Position numbers and translations under genes: made by a program | Shown here: piece after piece, positions 8,536-17,173 of the stretch | How positions within the stretch are numbered: the first letter of the stretch is position 1 | Layout of the letters: each line of letters begins with the position of its first letter | From: JAFDWI01 sp964544305 | GTDB lineage: Bacteria > Actinomycetota > Acidimicrobiia > Acidimicrobiales > Iamiaceae | DNA: 61,807 nucleotides | Direction of reading: 5' to 3' | Assembly (NCBI GenBank): GCA_964544305.1 | Contig: CAZJAZ010000010.1 | Coordinates: 1-61,807 of the forward strand | The notes under the pieces: model-generated | Told to the model about the DNA's origin: nothing | The model's database searches: none | What the model saw: only the letters and a program-made list of their open reading frames with translations

Positions 8536-9165
8536 ATGGTAGAGATCTTGCTCATTCGACACGGCGAATCAGAATGGAATGCATTGGGGCGTTGGCAAGG
8601 CCAGGCTGATCCCCCGATTTCTGAGCATGGTTTGCACCAGGCAAGGGTTGCAGCCACACGAGTTGGCACGGTTGATCAGATCGTCAGTTCGACGTTGGAG
8701 CGTGCCAGGGTGACCGCGGGCATCATTGCGGACCATCTTGGGGTTGGGCCGGTCCGTTTCGATGATCGTCTCATCGAACGAGATGCTGGCGAGTGGTCTG
8801 GTCTGACGCGGGCGCAAATCAACGAGCAGTGGCCGGGCTATTTGGCGCCCAGTTCCGACAGTTCACCCATTGAGAAGCGACCCCCCGGTTGGGAACCCGA
8901 TGAGGCGCTGCTTGCGCGGGCACGCGCGGCGCTTGTCGAGACAGCCGCGTTCACGGGCTTTGAAGGCTCGGCTATTGCGGTGACACACGGCGGGATCATC
9001 TATGCCATTGAGGCTGCGCTTGGTGCGCCCCGCCAGTATCTCCCAAATTTGGGCGCCCGCTGGGTTCGGGTTTCCGAAACGTCATTGACGCTCGGTGAGC
9101 GCATTCATCTTTACGATCCAGAAAACGATGCGCCCGATGTAATCGTTGACGCGGAAGCGATCTGA
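8536..9165 (+). CDS. Histidine phosphatase family protein (phosphoglycerate mutase-like)
   Basis: A 209-residue member of the branch-1 histidine phosphatases. The catalytic signature LIRHGESEWN (His nucleophile) is at residues 6-15. R-H partner residues appear in SSTLERARVTA and in VTHGGIIYAIE near the C-terminus, and ERDAGEWSG supplies the acid. Such proteins act on phosphosugars, nucleotides or cofactors; the substrate is not evident. It is divergent from the membrane-protein/RsiG operon across a 67-base gap, and its last 55 bases overlap the convergent zinc-finger gene. Confidence 0.88.
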   Translation: MVEILLIRHGESEWNALGRWQGQADPPISEHGLHQARVAATRVGTVDQIVSSTLERARVTAGIIADHLGVGPVRFDDRLIERDAGEWSGLTRAQINEQWPGYLAPSSDSSPIEKRPPGWEPDEALLARARAALVETAAFTGFEGSAIAVTHGGIIYAIEAALGAPRQYLPNLGARWVRVSETSLTLGERIHLYDPENDAPDVIVDAEAI

Positions 9166-9362
9166 GAACCGTTGGCGTGCACCGAGCACGCCGTTTCAAA
9201 TGGGGATTGTGCCAACGATTCGTCGTCAATGGTTTCGCCGCATTGGGCGCATACGCCGTATTCGCCTCGTTCGAGTCGTGCGAGTGCATCGTCGACGGCT
9301 GAGAAATCTGCTGCAATTTCAGTGAGTTCGTTGAGCTCTTGGCTTGTTTCGACGTCGGACAC
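9111..9362 (-). CDS. DksA/TraR-type zinc-finger protein
   Basis: About 83 residues with the short coiled coil and zinc finger of the DksA/TraR family: ALARLERGEYGVCAQCGETI, then AQSPFETACSVH. The finger is C-x2-C ... C-x2-H rather than four cysteines. Such small proteins bind RNA polymerase or act as uncharacterised zinc proteins. The gene lies nose to tail with the carboxypeptidase gene, overlapping its last ~44 bases, and its own 3-prime end overlaps the convergent phosphatase by 55 bases. The start is uncertain: GTG 9362 or 9368, and the frame is open to 9395. The C-terminal ~20 residues after the finger are low complexity. Confidence 0.6.
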   Translation of the reverse strand: MSDVETSQELNELTEIAADFSAVDDALARLERGEYGVCAQCGETIDDESLAQSPFETACSVHANGSQIASASTITSGASFSGS

Positions 9363-10377
9363 GAACACGCATGTTACTTGCCACACCGTAAGCAATAACG
9401 ATCATGATCGCAATGATCCACCAGGGTGAGCGTGACGCGGCGACCGGTTGGATTGTGGCGACGAACGCGCGGGGGCGTTGTGTGGAGGATCCTTTGCCGA
9501 TCGCACTTGGGGCAATGCCGCGATCAGGTAACCGTGTCGTAGCCGGCGCGTCGTGGTTGGCGAACGCGTCGTCGAGGGCTTTGGAGGCGACGCCAACCGG
9601 GTCATCGGAGCCGATCACGATGGTTGCGAGTGTGACGCCGTTTCGGGTGGCGGCCGCGACGAGTGAATGCCCGGACAGTTCGGTGTAGCCCGTTTTCACG
9701 CCGATCGCACCCGCGTAAGTCGTGAGAAACGCATTGTGATTGTGCACCACGTGGGGGCGACCGTCACCGCCATCGAAATGATAAGAGGGCATGCGCACGA
9801 TTCCTGCGAGAAGCGGATCGGCCAGAAAAGCGCGGGTCACAATCGCTAAGTCCCAGGCGCTAATGAGGTTGCCGCCGTCTTCGGAGTCGGCGCCATCCAG
9901 TCCGGCAGGGTCTTTGAGGCGAGGATTGTCACTCAGGCCAAGCCGCCGTGACTCAGCGTTCAAAGCACGGTGGAATCCGTCGAGCGTGCCGCCGCCTGCT
10001 TCAATCGCAAGTGCGGTTGCCGCATCGTTGAGTGACGCGATGAGCATCGCATGCAACAGGTCGTTTGCTTTCCATTTGCTGCCTGCTTGAAGTGACAGTT
10101 TGAGGGGCGGCACTTGTGTTGCACGATTGGTGACGAGCACGTTGGCATTGATGGGGACGTTCGCGCGCACGACGAGTGCGGTCAACATTTTGAACGTGCT
10201 CGCGACCCGGAGGCGAGCGTGCACGTTGGTGGATTCGTACACGGCACCGGTCGCGACATTGAACGTGATCGTGGCGTTCGCAGCAACGGGCTCCGCGTGG
10301 GCCGGTGTTGCGCTCGCGGTTGCGACCGTGGCACAGAGCATGACTGCGGCCAACCAGCCGCCGAAACGGCGAATCAC
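9319..10377 (-). CDS. D-alanyl-D-alanine carboxypeptidase (S11 family)
   Basis: A 352-residue penicillin-binding protein that trims the terminal D-Ala from peptidoglycan stem peptides. It has a signal peptide (MIRRFGGWLAAVMLCATVAT, cleavage near AHA) and the three catalytic motifs of the family: S60-x-x-K (STFK), SLN in IASLNDAAT, and KTG in GVKTGYTELSG. A C-terminal membrane helix (WWIIAIMIVIAYGVA) with a basic tail probably anchors it. GTG 10377 gives a proper signal peptide; the open frame extends to 10470 but would overlap the upstream ATPase gene. Confidence 0.88.
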   Translation of the reverse strand: MIRRFGGWLAAVMLCATVATASATPAHAEPVAANATITFNVATGAVYESTNVHARLRVASTFKMLTALVVRANVPINANVLVTNRATQVPPLKLSLQAGSKWKANDLLHAMLIASLNDAATALAIEAGGGTLDGFHRALNAESRRLGLSDNPRLKDPAGLDGADSEDGGNLISAWDLAIVTRAFLADPLLAGIVRMPSYHFDGGDGRPHVVHNHNAFLTTYAGAIGVKTGYTELSGHSLVAAATRNGVTLATIVIGSDDPVGVASKALDDAFANHDAPATTRLPDRGIAPSAIGKGSSTQRPRAFVATIQPVAASRSPWWIIAIMIVIAYGVASNMRVRVRRRNKPRAQRTH

Positions 10378-10402
10378 AGGGTCAAAAGCTACTCGGCAAA
10401 GC

Positions 10403-13400
10403 TCACGCCACCCGGTTTTCAAGGTCAACCAAGTTGAGTCCGGGCACGACTTCACCCATGATTTCAACAACCCAGGGGTGACAGGTGAACACGATCACCT
10501 GCTGATTCTTGGCGACATCGGCAAGCACACGTGTGGTGGCTTCAGCCCGCTCTGGGTCGAAGTTCACGAGGATGTCATCGAGGAGAAGCGGCAGCGACTG
10601 GTGATGTTGTTCGGCGAGTGCCAAACGAAGGCACAGGTAGACCTGCTCGACGGTTCCCTTTGACAAACCATTGGGTTCGTGCGGACGGCCTTTGGCATCA
10701 ACGACGGTCAACTTGGGGGTTGACTCGTCAGTTGGATCGAGCCGAATGGTTGTGTAGCGGCCGTCGGTGATCGTCACCAGATGCTTTTCGGCCTGTTGGA
10801 GTACAGCCGGTTGGCGTTCGTCGAGGTAGCGCTCAAGGGTGTGGTCGATGATGCCAGCGGCGACGTGCAACACCGTCCATTCACGAATGGTGCGGCGTAA
10901 CGCTTCAACGAGTTCTTCTCGCTGCAACGCCAACGCGGGGAGATCCGCGGACTGTTCGATTGCAGCCACTTCACTTTGTGCGGCGCCCACGTCACGGAGC
11001 ACTTCGTCACGCTCGGCTGCAGCAAGACGTGCCGCTTCAAGCGCATCAGCACGTTCGGCCACCCAAACGTCGGGCGTGCGCTGACCAAGTTGTGCGGCGT
11101 CTTCATCGGCATATGAACCGGATTCGGTTTGCAAGCGGCGTTTGAATGCGTCAACCACGGCGACCAGTTGCCCGCGCCGTTCGCGTTGCGCGACCCGGCG
11201 ACGAAACTCGGTTTCGTCGGTAACTTCAGCGAGCGCGTACACCGATTCAAGGTCGTTGCGTGCTTTGGTTTGTGCTTCTTGCGCCCGGGTCACTTCACCT
11301 CGCAGCACATCGGCTGCGTCACGGTCCCGTGCAACTTTGTTGTCGATTTCGGCGGCTTCGTCAACGAATTTGGCGATGACCGCCACAACGGCTTGGAGTT
11401 CGCCGACGGTTGAATCCACGCGCGGCCGGGTGATTGATGCGGGGATCAAACCACCGCGGGTGCTGCTACTGCCGGGCACGCGGGAAGCCGATTCGGCTCG
11501 GTCGGTTAGTTCGATCACCGATTTCGGGGCCTGTTCGAGCGCGGAGTGCAGTTCGTTGAGACGCTTTTGTGCGGCACGAATCTGCTCATCAAGGCCGCGG
11601 GCTGCGTCGAGATGTGACAGCCATTCTTCGACGCCCTCCGGACGGAGCGCTCCGGGGAGGCGATGCACCTGAAGCCATTCTTGCCAGGCTTCTAATGCTT
11701 TTTCGTGGGCTTTGGTCAATTCAGCAAGGTGATGTTTTTTGGCGCGCATGGCGGACTTGGCGGTCTCGACGCGGTTGTCGGCGGCAACCAGAGCGGTCAA
11801 TGCGCCAGACTGGCGATCCCGTTCGGCTTTGGCGGCAGCAACTTGGCTGACTTCAGGTAGCCCCGAGAAACCCAGCATTTGGGCGCTATCCAGGCATTTT
11901 CGATCCAGGATGTTGACTTTGGCTTCAAGCTCACGACGGGCGTCTTCACCGAGGCGACCGCCATTTTGGGATCGCATCGCCAATGATGCTCCTCCGACAC
12001 CAAGTGCTGCGACGGCAAGCATGCCGCCGGCGAGCGGCCCGGCCACGATCGCACCGACGACCGCGCCAAGAATGAGCACGATGGCAAGCAAGACCAAGAT
12101 GTTGCGTGGGTCGGCCAGTGTGCTTGTCGGTTTCGAGGCACTATCGCTGGCGCGGGCATTACCTTCGACCGCGGTTAAGTCCCGACGGTTGCGTTCGAGT
12201 TCGGTGAGATCTTCACTGAGCCGATCGAGCAGCATGGCTTCTCGGGCCGCACGGTCAGATTCGATGCGCAACGATTGTGCCGACAAGTCAATGTTGCCAC
12301 CGCCTAACGCTTCGGTGGCGGTCGCTAATGCTGCTTGCGCGTCGATAACTTCTTTGGATTGCATTTCGACTTCGTCAGCGGCACGACGGCGCGCCGATGA
12401 TTTTTCATCGAACGCGTTCCGCGTGACCCGCAGGTGATCTCGTGCGGCGACGGCCGCGCCGATGCGGCCAAGATCGGCTTTGTCAGAAATGCCCACCGCG
12501 TCAAGTTCAAACCCAAGACGGCGATGCAACTCGGCGAGTTCATCTTCACGATTGCGGGCCTCTTCTTCTTGTTGCGACCATGCCCCGAGACGATGTTGGA
12601 GTGCGGCCAAGTCAGGTTGTAACGCCGCAAGTTCGGGCAGATGACTGGCTTCAAGTACCTCAAGTTGCGCGAGCGCACGTTCAAGGTTCTCTTTGCGTTC
12701 GGTGAGATCCGCGCTCGTTGATTCAAGCGCAGCCAAGGTGCGGGTGAGTTGGTCGAGGGCGTTGTCGGCGACCGGCTCACGTTCGTCGCGCATTGTTTCG
12801 AGTTCGTCAGCGGCATCGGCGGCTTCAAGAAAACCAGGCCACAGTTCGCTTAAACGCTCAAAGCGCCGGGCACGCTGGGTGGCGTCACGCTCGGTTTCGG
12901 CCAGGCTTTCGGCGCGGTCACGTTTGACTTGGAGGGCCTCGCGACGCTCAAGGAGTTCGGCGGCGTTGCGTTGCGCGTCGGAGAGTTGCGATTCGACGTC
13001 GCGCAGTTTTTCGCGAATTTCTGCGACCTTGGTGCTTTGTGCACGTGCGCGGTGTAAGTCGCCAGCCCGGTTGCGCAAATCGTTGCGGGCTTTGGTGGCA
13101 ATCCGACCGGCACCGGTGACTCCGGCAGACAAGAGGTGGTCTTGCAAGTCGCCGTCGGTGAGCGCTTTGAGGTTGTTGAGTTCGTCAAGGCCGATCGCGA
13201 AGATCTTGTCGTAGACGTTGCGAGTCAACCCACCGAGGAGTGCAGAGAGTTCCGCGTCGCTGCGGGCCTTGCCATCCGGGCCCAAAAGGGTGGATTCACC
13301 GGCCCGTGAACCTTTCTTTTCTAGGCGCGACAGCACGAATTCTTCACCATCGGATTGGATGAAGAGGCGACCTGAGCGTGGCGATCCATTCGCGGGCGAA

Positions 13401-13582
13401 TAACGCGGGTCGAGGGTGTTCCCGGCGGGGAAGCCGAACAGAATGCCGAGCACAAAGTGGCGCAACGTCGATTTTCCGGCTTCGTTGGGGCCGAAGATGA
13501 CGGTGAGGCCTTCGTTGATCCCGGAGCGCTCTTTGTCTTGTAGAGCACCGAATGCGTCGATATACCAGCCTTCGATTTGCAT
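10403..13582 (-). CDS. YhaN-like SMC/SbcC-type AAA ATPase
   Basis: A 1059-residue ATPase of the YhaN group, relatives of SbcC/Rad50 that pair with a metallophosphoesterase in DNA end processing. Walker A GPNEAGKST is near residue 35, long heptad-rich coiled coils fill residues ~170-470 and ~560-850, and the C-terminal lobe has the signature NGLSKGTVEQVYL with Walker B LLLDDILVNFDPERA. As in YhaN, a hydrophobic hairpin interrupts the coiled coil (around residues 480-530: ILVLLAIVLILGAVVGAIVA), so it may be membrane-associated. A strong Shine-Dalgarno (AGGAGGAAA) precedes ATG 13582. It lies 17 bases after the nuclease gene, a conserved pairing. Confidence 0.85.
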   Translation of the reverse strand: MQIEGWYIDAFGALQDKERSGINEGLTVIFGPNEAGKSTLRHFVLGILFGFPAGNTLDPRYSPANGSPRSGRLFIQSDGEEFVLSRLEKKGSRAGESTLLGPDGKARSDAELSALLGGLTRNVYDKIFAIGLDELNNLKALTDGDLQDHLLSAGVTGAGRIATKARNDLRNRAGDLHRARAQSTKVAEIREKLRDVESQLSDAQRNAAELLERREALQVKRDRAESLAETERDATQRARRFERLSELWPGFLEAADAADELETMRDEREPVADNALDQLTRTLAALESTSADLTERKENLERALAQLEVLEASHLPELAALQPDLAALQHRLGAWSQQEEEARNREDELAELHRRLGFELDAVGISDKADLGRIGAAVAARDHLRVTRNAFDEKSSARRRAADEVEMQSKEVIDAQAALATATEALGGGNIDLSAQSLRIESDRAAREAMLLDRLSEDLTELERNRRDLTAVEGNARASDSASKPTSTLADPRNILVLLAIVLILGAVVGAIVAGPLAGGMLAVAALGVGGASLAMRSQNGGRLGEDARRELEAKVNILDRKCLDSAQMLGFSGLPEVSQVAAAKAERDRQSGALTALVAADNRVETAKSAMRAKKHHLAELTKAHEKALEAWQEWLQVHRLPGALRPEGVEEWLSHLDAARGLDEQIRAAQKRLNELHSALEQAPKSVIELTDRAESASRVPGSSSTRGGLIPASITRPRVDSTVGELQAVVAVIAKFVDEAAEIDNKVARDRDAADVLRGEVTRAQEAQTKARNDLESVYALAEVTDETEFRRRVAQRERRGQLVAVVDAFKRRLQTESGSYADEDAAQLGQRTPDVWVAERADALEAARLAAAERDEVLRDVGAAQSEVAAIEQSADLPALALQREELVEALRRTIREWTVLHVAAGIIDHTLERYLDERQPAVLQQAEKHLVTITDGRYTTIRLDPTDESTPKLTVVDAKGRPHEPNGLSKGTVEQVYLCLRLALAEQHHQSLPLLLDDILVNFDPERAEATTRVLADVAKNQQVIVFTCHPWVVEIMGEVVPGLNLVDLENRVA

Positions 13583-13599
13583 GGGTGTTTCCTCCTACC

Positions 13600-14835
13600 T
13601 CAGTCCTCTAACAGGGTGACGAGTGCGGTGTTGACCGCGTCGTCCCACAGCTCGGGGTCGTCGGGAGCGGGGGTTCGCTCACCGAGCCAGTTTCGATATT
13701 CCACGCCAAGACCGGGGACCCAGTCTTCAAGCGGTTTGATTTGGGCGGCCTCCCGTAGCAGGTCCGCGATGAAGTCGTCACCTGACGTGCGTTCGGCAAC
13801 GTCAATGACCGGTTTGGTGCTCCACGACAGGTCATCCCACCAGATGAATGGGTCACTGTTGCGAGCCAAATCTCGCAGACGTTCTAAGAGTTCGGCCCGC
13901 CGATCAAGCGGCGCGAGGTCGTCGTGAAGATGACCACTGCCGGTGATCGTGGCCCGCAATACAATCGGACGATTGTCTGCGCTGGCTTGCGCGTGCGCGG
14001 CGGCGTCAACAAGGGCTTGTTCGAGTCCGTCGAGGCTCAGGTTCGCAATGTCAACGTCGAATGAGTCGAAACGAACCGTGTCGAGTGCGACGAAACGAGT
14101 GGTGGCGTTCTTGCCGTCGACGTCAACGATGACGGCACCTTTGGGCCCTTGTTCGCTGGGCTTGGGGCTGCGCCCTTGGATGTTGCCGGGGTACACAATG
14201 TGGGGTTGACCGTCGCCGAGTTGGGCGTGACGGTGAATGTGACCGAGTGCCCAGTAGTTGTATCCGGTGGCGCGCAGATCATCAAGCGAACAAGGGCTGT
14301 ACGCGGCATGGTCTTTCTGGCTGCCAACGTTCGCGTGAAGGACGGCGACGTGAAAACCTTTGCCCTTGGCTTTGGGGAACCGTTGGGCGAGGTTTTCGGT
14401 GACGTGTTTGGTGTCGTAACTGATGCCCGACACAGTCGCAGCGATCACATCATCAACAAGCACGTCGACGGTGGTCACCGCGTCGGCACCAAAGATGGTG
14501 ACCTTGTCGGGGAACGAGTCGATCGCCGAGAAACCTTCGCCAATCGGGTCGTGGTTGCCATAGACCACAAAAGTTTGAATGCTTGCTTGTGACAGGCGGT
14601 CGCAGCCGGCACGGAATGCAAGTTGGGCGCGCACACCGCGGTCAGCACCGTCATAGATGTCGCCGGCGAGCACCACGAACGCCACCTTCTCGCTGATGGC
14701 GTGATCAACGAGAGCGTCGAAACTGCGCAATGACGCGTCGCGGAGCGTTTGGGCGACCCGTTCGGGAACGCCGGTCATACGAGTAAATGGCGTGTCCAAG
14801 TGGACATCGGCGGCGTGCAAGAACCGGAAACGCAT
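13600..14835 (-). CDS. YhaO-like DNA repair metallophosphoesterase (SbcD/Mre11 family)
   Basis: A 411-residue calcineurin-type phosphoesterase. The metal-binding motifs are intact: FLHAADVHLD (D-x-H), VLAGDIYDGAD (GD), VVYGNHDPIG (GNHD) and the C-terminal ALGHIHRHAQ (GHxH). It would be the nuclease subunit working with the downstream YhaN-like ATPase. ATG 14835 is chosen because the fold begins at MRFRFLHAADVH; eleven in-frame codons further upstream are not conserved-looking. It is divergent from the esterase across about 200 bases. Confidence 0.87.
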   Translation of the reverse strand: MRFRFLHAADVHLDTPFTRMTGVPERVAQTLRDASLRSFDALVDHAISEKVAFVVLAGDIYDGADRGVRAQLAFRAGCDRLSQASIQTFVVYGNHDPIGEGFSAIDSFPDKVTIFGADAVTTVDVLVDDVIAATVSGISYDTKHVTENLAQRFPKAKGKGFHVAVLHANVGSQKDHAAYSPCSLDDLRATGYNYWALGHIHRHAQLGDGQPHIVYPGNIQGRSPKPSEQGPKGAVIVDVDGKNATTRFVALDTVRFDSFDVDIANLSLDGLEQALVDAAAHAQASADNRPIVLRATITGSGHLHDDLAPLDRRAELLERLRDLARNSDPFIWWDDLSWSTKPVIDVAERTSGDDFIADLLREAAQIKPLEDWVPGLGVEYRNWLGERTPAPDDPELWDDAVNTALVTLLED

Positions 14836-15036
14836 GCAAGCCCTTTCAATTTGTGGGGCGGTGACCACAGCCTACAAGGCCCGACAATGTCGTGCTCGCC
14901 GAATTTGTTCGTGTCACGCCTTTGTTGCGTTGTCAAGTCTCGTAGGACGCATGGTCACCATGGAACCCGCGACGAGTTGAGTCGCGAGCAATTTCATAGA
15001 CTCTGCCTCGGTGTTCTCGATTCCACAACCGCATAC

Positions 15037-15993
15037 GTGCTTGATATCAACGGTTCGGACGTGACCGTGCAACCCACTTTTGGCCATGGCCAGGGCATTG
15101 AGGTGATCGAGCAGCGCTGGTTGACCGACCGGTTAGTTGAGTTGACCGTGCGCAGCGATGCACTTCTTGGTGATGAGGGTGTCCGTATTGTGCTGCCAAG
15201 CGGATTCAGCCCTGAGCAATCGGATGGCTATCCGGTGTTGTATTTGTTGCATGGCGGACTCGGGAGTTTTCGAGATTGGACCGATACTGGCAATGTCGAG
15301 TCGCTCACCGCGGGTTTGGATCTGATTGTGGTCATGCCATCGGGTGGCTCGGGTGGCTGGTATCGCGACTGGCACAACTTTGGCCGGGGCGGGCGGCCCA
15401 GGTGGGAACACTTCCATATGAAACAGTTCACCGGTTGGGTTGACGAGCAATTGCCAACTCGGGCAGCGAGGTCGGGGCGGGCGATTGCGGGCCAGTCCAT
15501 GGGAGGGTTTGGTGCGTTGAGTTACGGGGCCCGCCATCCAGACATGTTTTGCGCGGCGGTCAGTTTTTCTGGCGCGGTGAACACTCGCTTCCCGCTCGTG
15601 CAGGCGTTGATCTGCGTGTCGTCGGTTGCACATCGGCGCTTGCCCTTTGCGATCAACGCGTTGCCCGTGGTTGGTCGCGCCGACTGGGATGCCCACAATC
15701 CGTATGCAATAGCGGAGTCATTGCGGGGTCTGCACGTTGCGATCACCACCGGTAACGGCAGACCTACTCGATGGCATCGAGCCAGCGACACCCGTCCGAA
15801 GGATTTGCAAGAACACCAAGTGCGAGCGATGACGTTGTCGTTGCACACTCGTCTTGACCAACTCGGCATTGCCCACACCTTCCGGGACTACGGCAATAGC
15901 GGCCACACGTTTGACAATTGGTGTCAAGCGCTCGCCGACGAATTGCCCGATCTGTGCGCGGCCCTCGACGTCGACGCGACGTCGACCCGATGA
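15037..15993 (+). CDS. Esterase of the antigen 85 / esterase D alpha/beta-hydrolase family
   Basis: About 318 residues. The alpha/beta-hydrolase elements are clear: an oxyanion-side strand PVLYLLHGGLGSFRDW, the nucleophile elbow AGQSMGGFGALSYGARHP, and a C-terminal histidine in YGNSGHTFDNW. The GGSGGWYRDWHN segment is typical of the antigen 85-like esterases. No signal peptide is evident with the start used (GTG 15037); GTG 15061 is also possible and the frame is open upstream to 14749 without coding character. The 200-base gap before it contains a small hairpin (14968-14986) and no gene. Confidence 0.8.
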   Translation: MLDINGSDVTVQPTFGHGQGIEVIEQRWLTDRLVELTVRSDALLGDEGVRIVLPSGFSPEQSDGYPVLYLLHGGLGSFRDWTDTGNVESLTAGLDLIVVMPSGGSGGWYRDWHNFGRGGRPRWEHFHMKQFTGWVDEQLPTRAARSGRAIAGQSMGGFGALSYGARHPDMFCAAVSFSGAVNTRFPLVQALICVSSVAHRRLPFAINALPVVGRADWDAHNPYAIAESLRGLHVAITTGNGRPTRWHRASDTRPKDLQEHQVRAMTLSLHTRLDQLGIAHTFRDYGNSGHTFDNWCQALADELPDLCAALDVDATSTR

Positions 15994-16194
15994 CGACAGA
16001 TCACGTTTGTTGAGGGTGACGAGCGCGGTCACGTTTACCACCGAATCTTTGGACAGCCTGCTGGCCTTGGCGGGGAGAAACACGATTCCGGGCATCGTGG
16101 CCAACGCGGTATTGGATGTGATGGCAGCCACGGGCACCGTGGGCAATCGGCTCGCGTTGTACGCATCAGCCAGAACGACCAGAACCGGACGCCG
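15994..16194 (-). pseudogene. MazF/PemK-type endoribonuclease toxin, relic
   Basis: The minus strand between the esterase stop and the MazG-like stop encodes only the middle of a MazF toxin: RRPVLVVLADAYNASR, VPVAAITSN, GIVFLPAKASRLSKDSVVNV, then TALVTLNKRDL. The usual N-terminal strand (RGEVWW-type, with the first RNA-contact residues) is missing. After KRDLSS the frame runs into the antisense of the esterase with no MazF C-terminus. The protein is thus clipped at both ends. No antitoxin gene adjoins it. Best read as a decayed toxin gene whose ends were lost when its neighbours were joined. Confidence 0.6.
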
Positions 16195-16198
16195 CGGG

Positions 16199-16477
16199 TC
16201 AGCAGCGACAGGGCACACCGCCGCATTTGGGACAGCCGTGCTCGAACCGTGTCACTGCTTCGTCGAGGTCGATACCCAACTGGTTTGCCAGCGATGTCAC
16301 CCAGGCGATGACATCACCCAGTTCATGCACCTGTTGTTGCCGGGTGCCTTTACGCACCGCCTGTGCCAGCTCGCCCATCTCCTCGGCCAACCAGGCCACC
16401 GTGGCAGCACACCCCCGCTCGCTGTCACGGTCACCGTAGGTGCGTTGCATCAGGTCTTGGAGCGCGGCGAGATCCAT
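16199..16477 (-). CDS. MazG-like nucleotide pyrophosphohydrolase
   Basis: A 92-residue all-alpha NTP pyrophosphohydrolase of the MazG type. The metal-binding E-E-x-x-E ... E-x-x-D pattern is visible as LAEEMGELAQAVRKG and HELGDVIAWV. The C-terminus is cysteine-rich (CPKCGGVPCRC), a C-x2-C-x4-C-x-C knot that probably binds zinc. Such enzymes hydrolyse (often aberrant) nucleoside triphosphates to the monophosphate and pyrophosphate. ATG 16477 is used; upstream in-frame sequence is antisense to nothing conserved. It lies 11 bases downstream of padR on the same strand. Confidence 0.75.
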   Translation of the reverse strand: MDLAALQDLMQRTYGDRDSERGCAATVAWLAEEMGELAQAVRKGTRQQQVHELGDVIAWVTSLANQLGIDLDEAVTRFEHGCPKCGGVPCRC

Positions 16478-16488
16478 CACTGATGATC

Positions 16489-17061
16489 TTACGAACCCGG
16501 CAAGGGTGATGGCTCGAGTCGATCGTTCAGCGTGGTCGCATCGTGGCCCGCACGAATCTGTGCCGCTGCCCACTGGGCCCATTCGAGTTGGCACCGGGTC
16601 GAACGAAGGCCCCATTCCAGAGCAAGTCGTCCCATCAGGTCAGAGCCGGTCGCATCCCACGGGACGACTGCGTCGATCGACTCGAGATGTGCCGTGCCGC
16701 GCTTTGCGGCAGTTGCTTCAGCGTCCAGATAGTCGGCGGCCTCATCCGGTGACAAGGTCCACAGAAAGAAGATCCGCAGCATCCACTCACTCCGACCGAC
16801 CCGATCCGGTTCGTCCTCGACGAGCCAGCGACGTAACTCGGCTCTTCCCTCGTCGGTGATCGCGTATTCCTTTCGTCCGCGAGCCCCTTCTTCGCCCACG
16901 GTCAGCCATCCCTTGTCGGCCATCTTGCGCAGTTCTGGGTAGATCTGCGAGTGCTTCGCGCTCCAGACGTTTGCGAGCGACAGTTCGAACTCCTTCGTCA
17001 GCTCGTAGCCACTCGAGGGTCCCTTGGCCAGCAGGCCGAGCAATGCGTGTTTCAAACTCAT
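16489..17061 (-). CDS. PadR-family transcriptional repressor
   Basis: A 190-residue winged-helix regulator with the PadR N-terminal domain (LKHALLGLLAKGPSSGYEL, then AKHSQIYPELRKMADKGWL and the wing REKY-like segment RKEYAITDEGRAELRRWL). A C-terminal helical dimerisation domain follows (EWMLRIFFLWTLSPDEAADY). PadR proteins usually repress a neighbouring multidrug exporter and release DNA on drug binding. It is divergent from an ABC exporter operon starting at 17174, and two ATGT-N8-ACAT-type sites lie between them. Confidence 0.9.
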   Translation of the reverse strand: MSLKHALLGLLAKGPSSGYELTKEFELSLANVWSAKHSQIYPELRKMADKGWLTVGEEGARGRKEYAITDEGRAELRRWLVEDEPDRVGRSEWMLRIFFLWTLSPDEAADYLDAEATAAKRGTAHLESIDAVVPWDATGSDLMGRLALEWGLRSTRCQLEWAQWAAAQIRAGHDATTLNDRLEPSPLPGS

Positions 17062-17072
17062 GCGAACATTCT

Positions 17073-17138
17073 GACATGTTTATCTTGACATGTCGAATCT
17101 TTCATGCGTAAGCTACAACATGTCCATCTAGACAGGTC
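17073..17138. promoter_or_regulatory. Two PadR-type operators with overlapping exporter promoter
   Basis: Site 1 has ATGT-N8-ACAT at 17076-17091; site 2 has ATGT-N8-ACAG at 17120-17135, 44 bases away, about four helical turns. ATGT-N8-ACAT is the known PadR box. The two sites share the longer pattern ACATGT-n2-ATCT-n-GACA-n-GTC. A perfect -35 element TTGACA (17085-17090) sits inside site 1, with a weak -10 TAAGCT at 17109-17114 (18-base spacing) pointing at the exporter, so repressor binding would block it. Site 1 is also 15 bases from the padR start, which suggests autoregulation. Confidence 0.7.
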
Positions 17139-17173
17139 AAGACAGACCGGTCCACCGAACCTCAGGAGCCACC

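Noticed and set aside
11142..13214. Several Ser/Arg-rich plus-strand frames of 90-230 codons
   Set aside because: All are antisense to the YhaN-like ATPase, whose Walker motifs and coiled coils are unambiguous.
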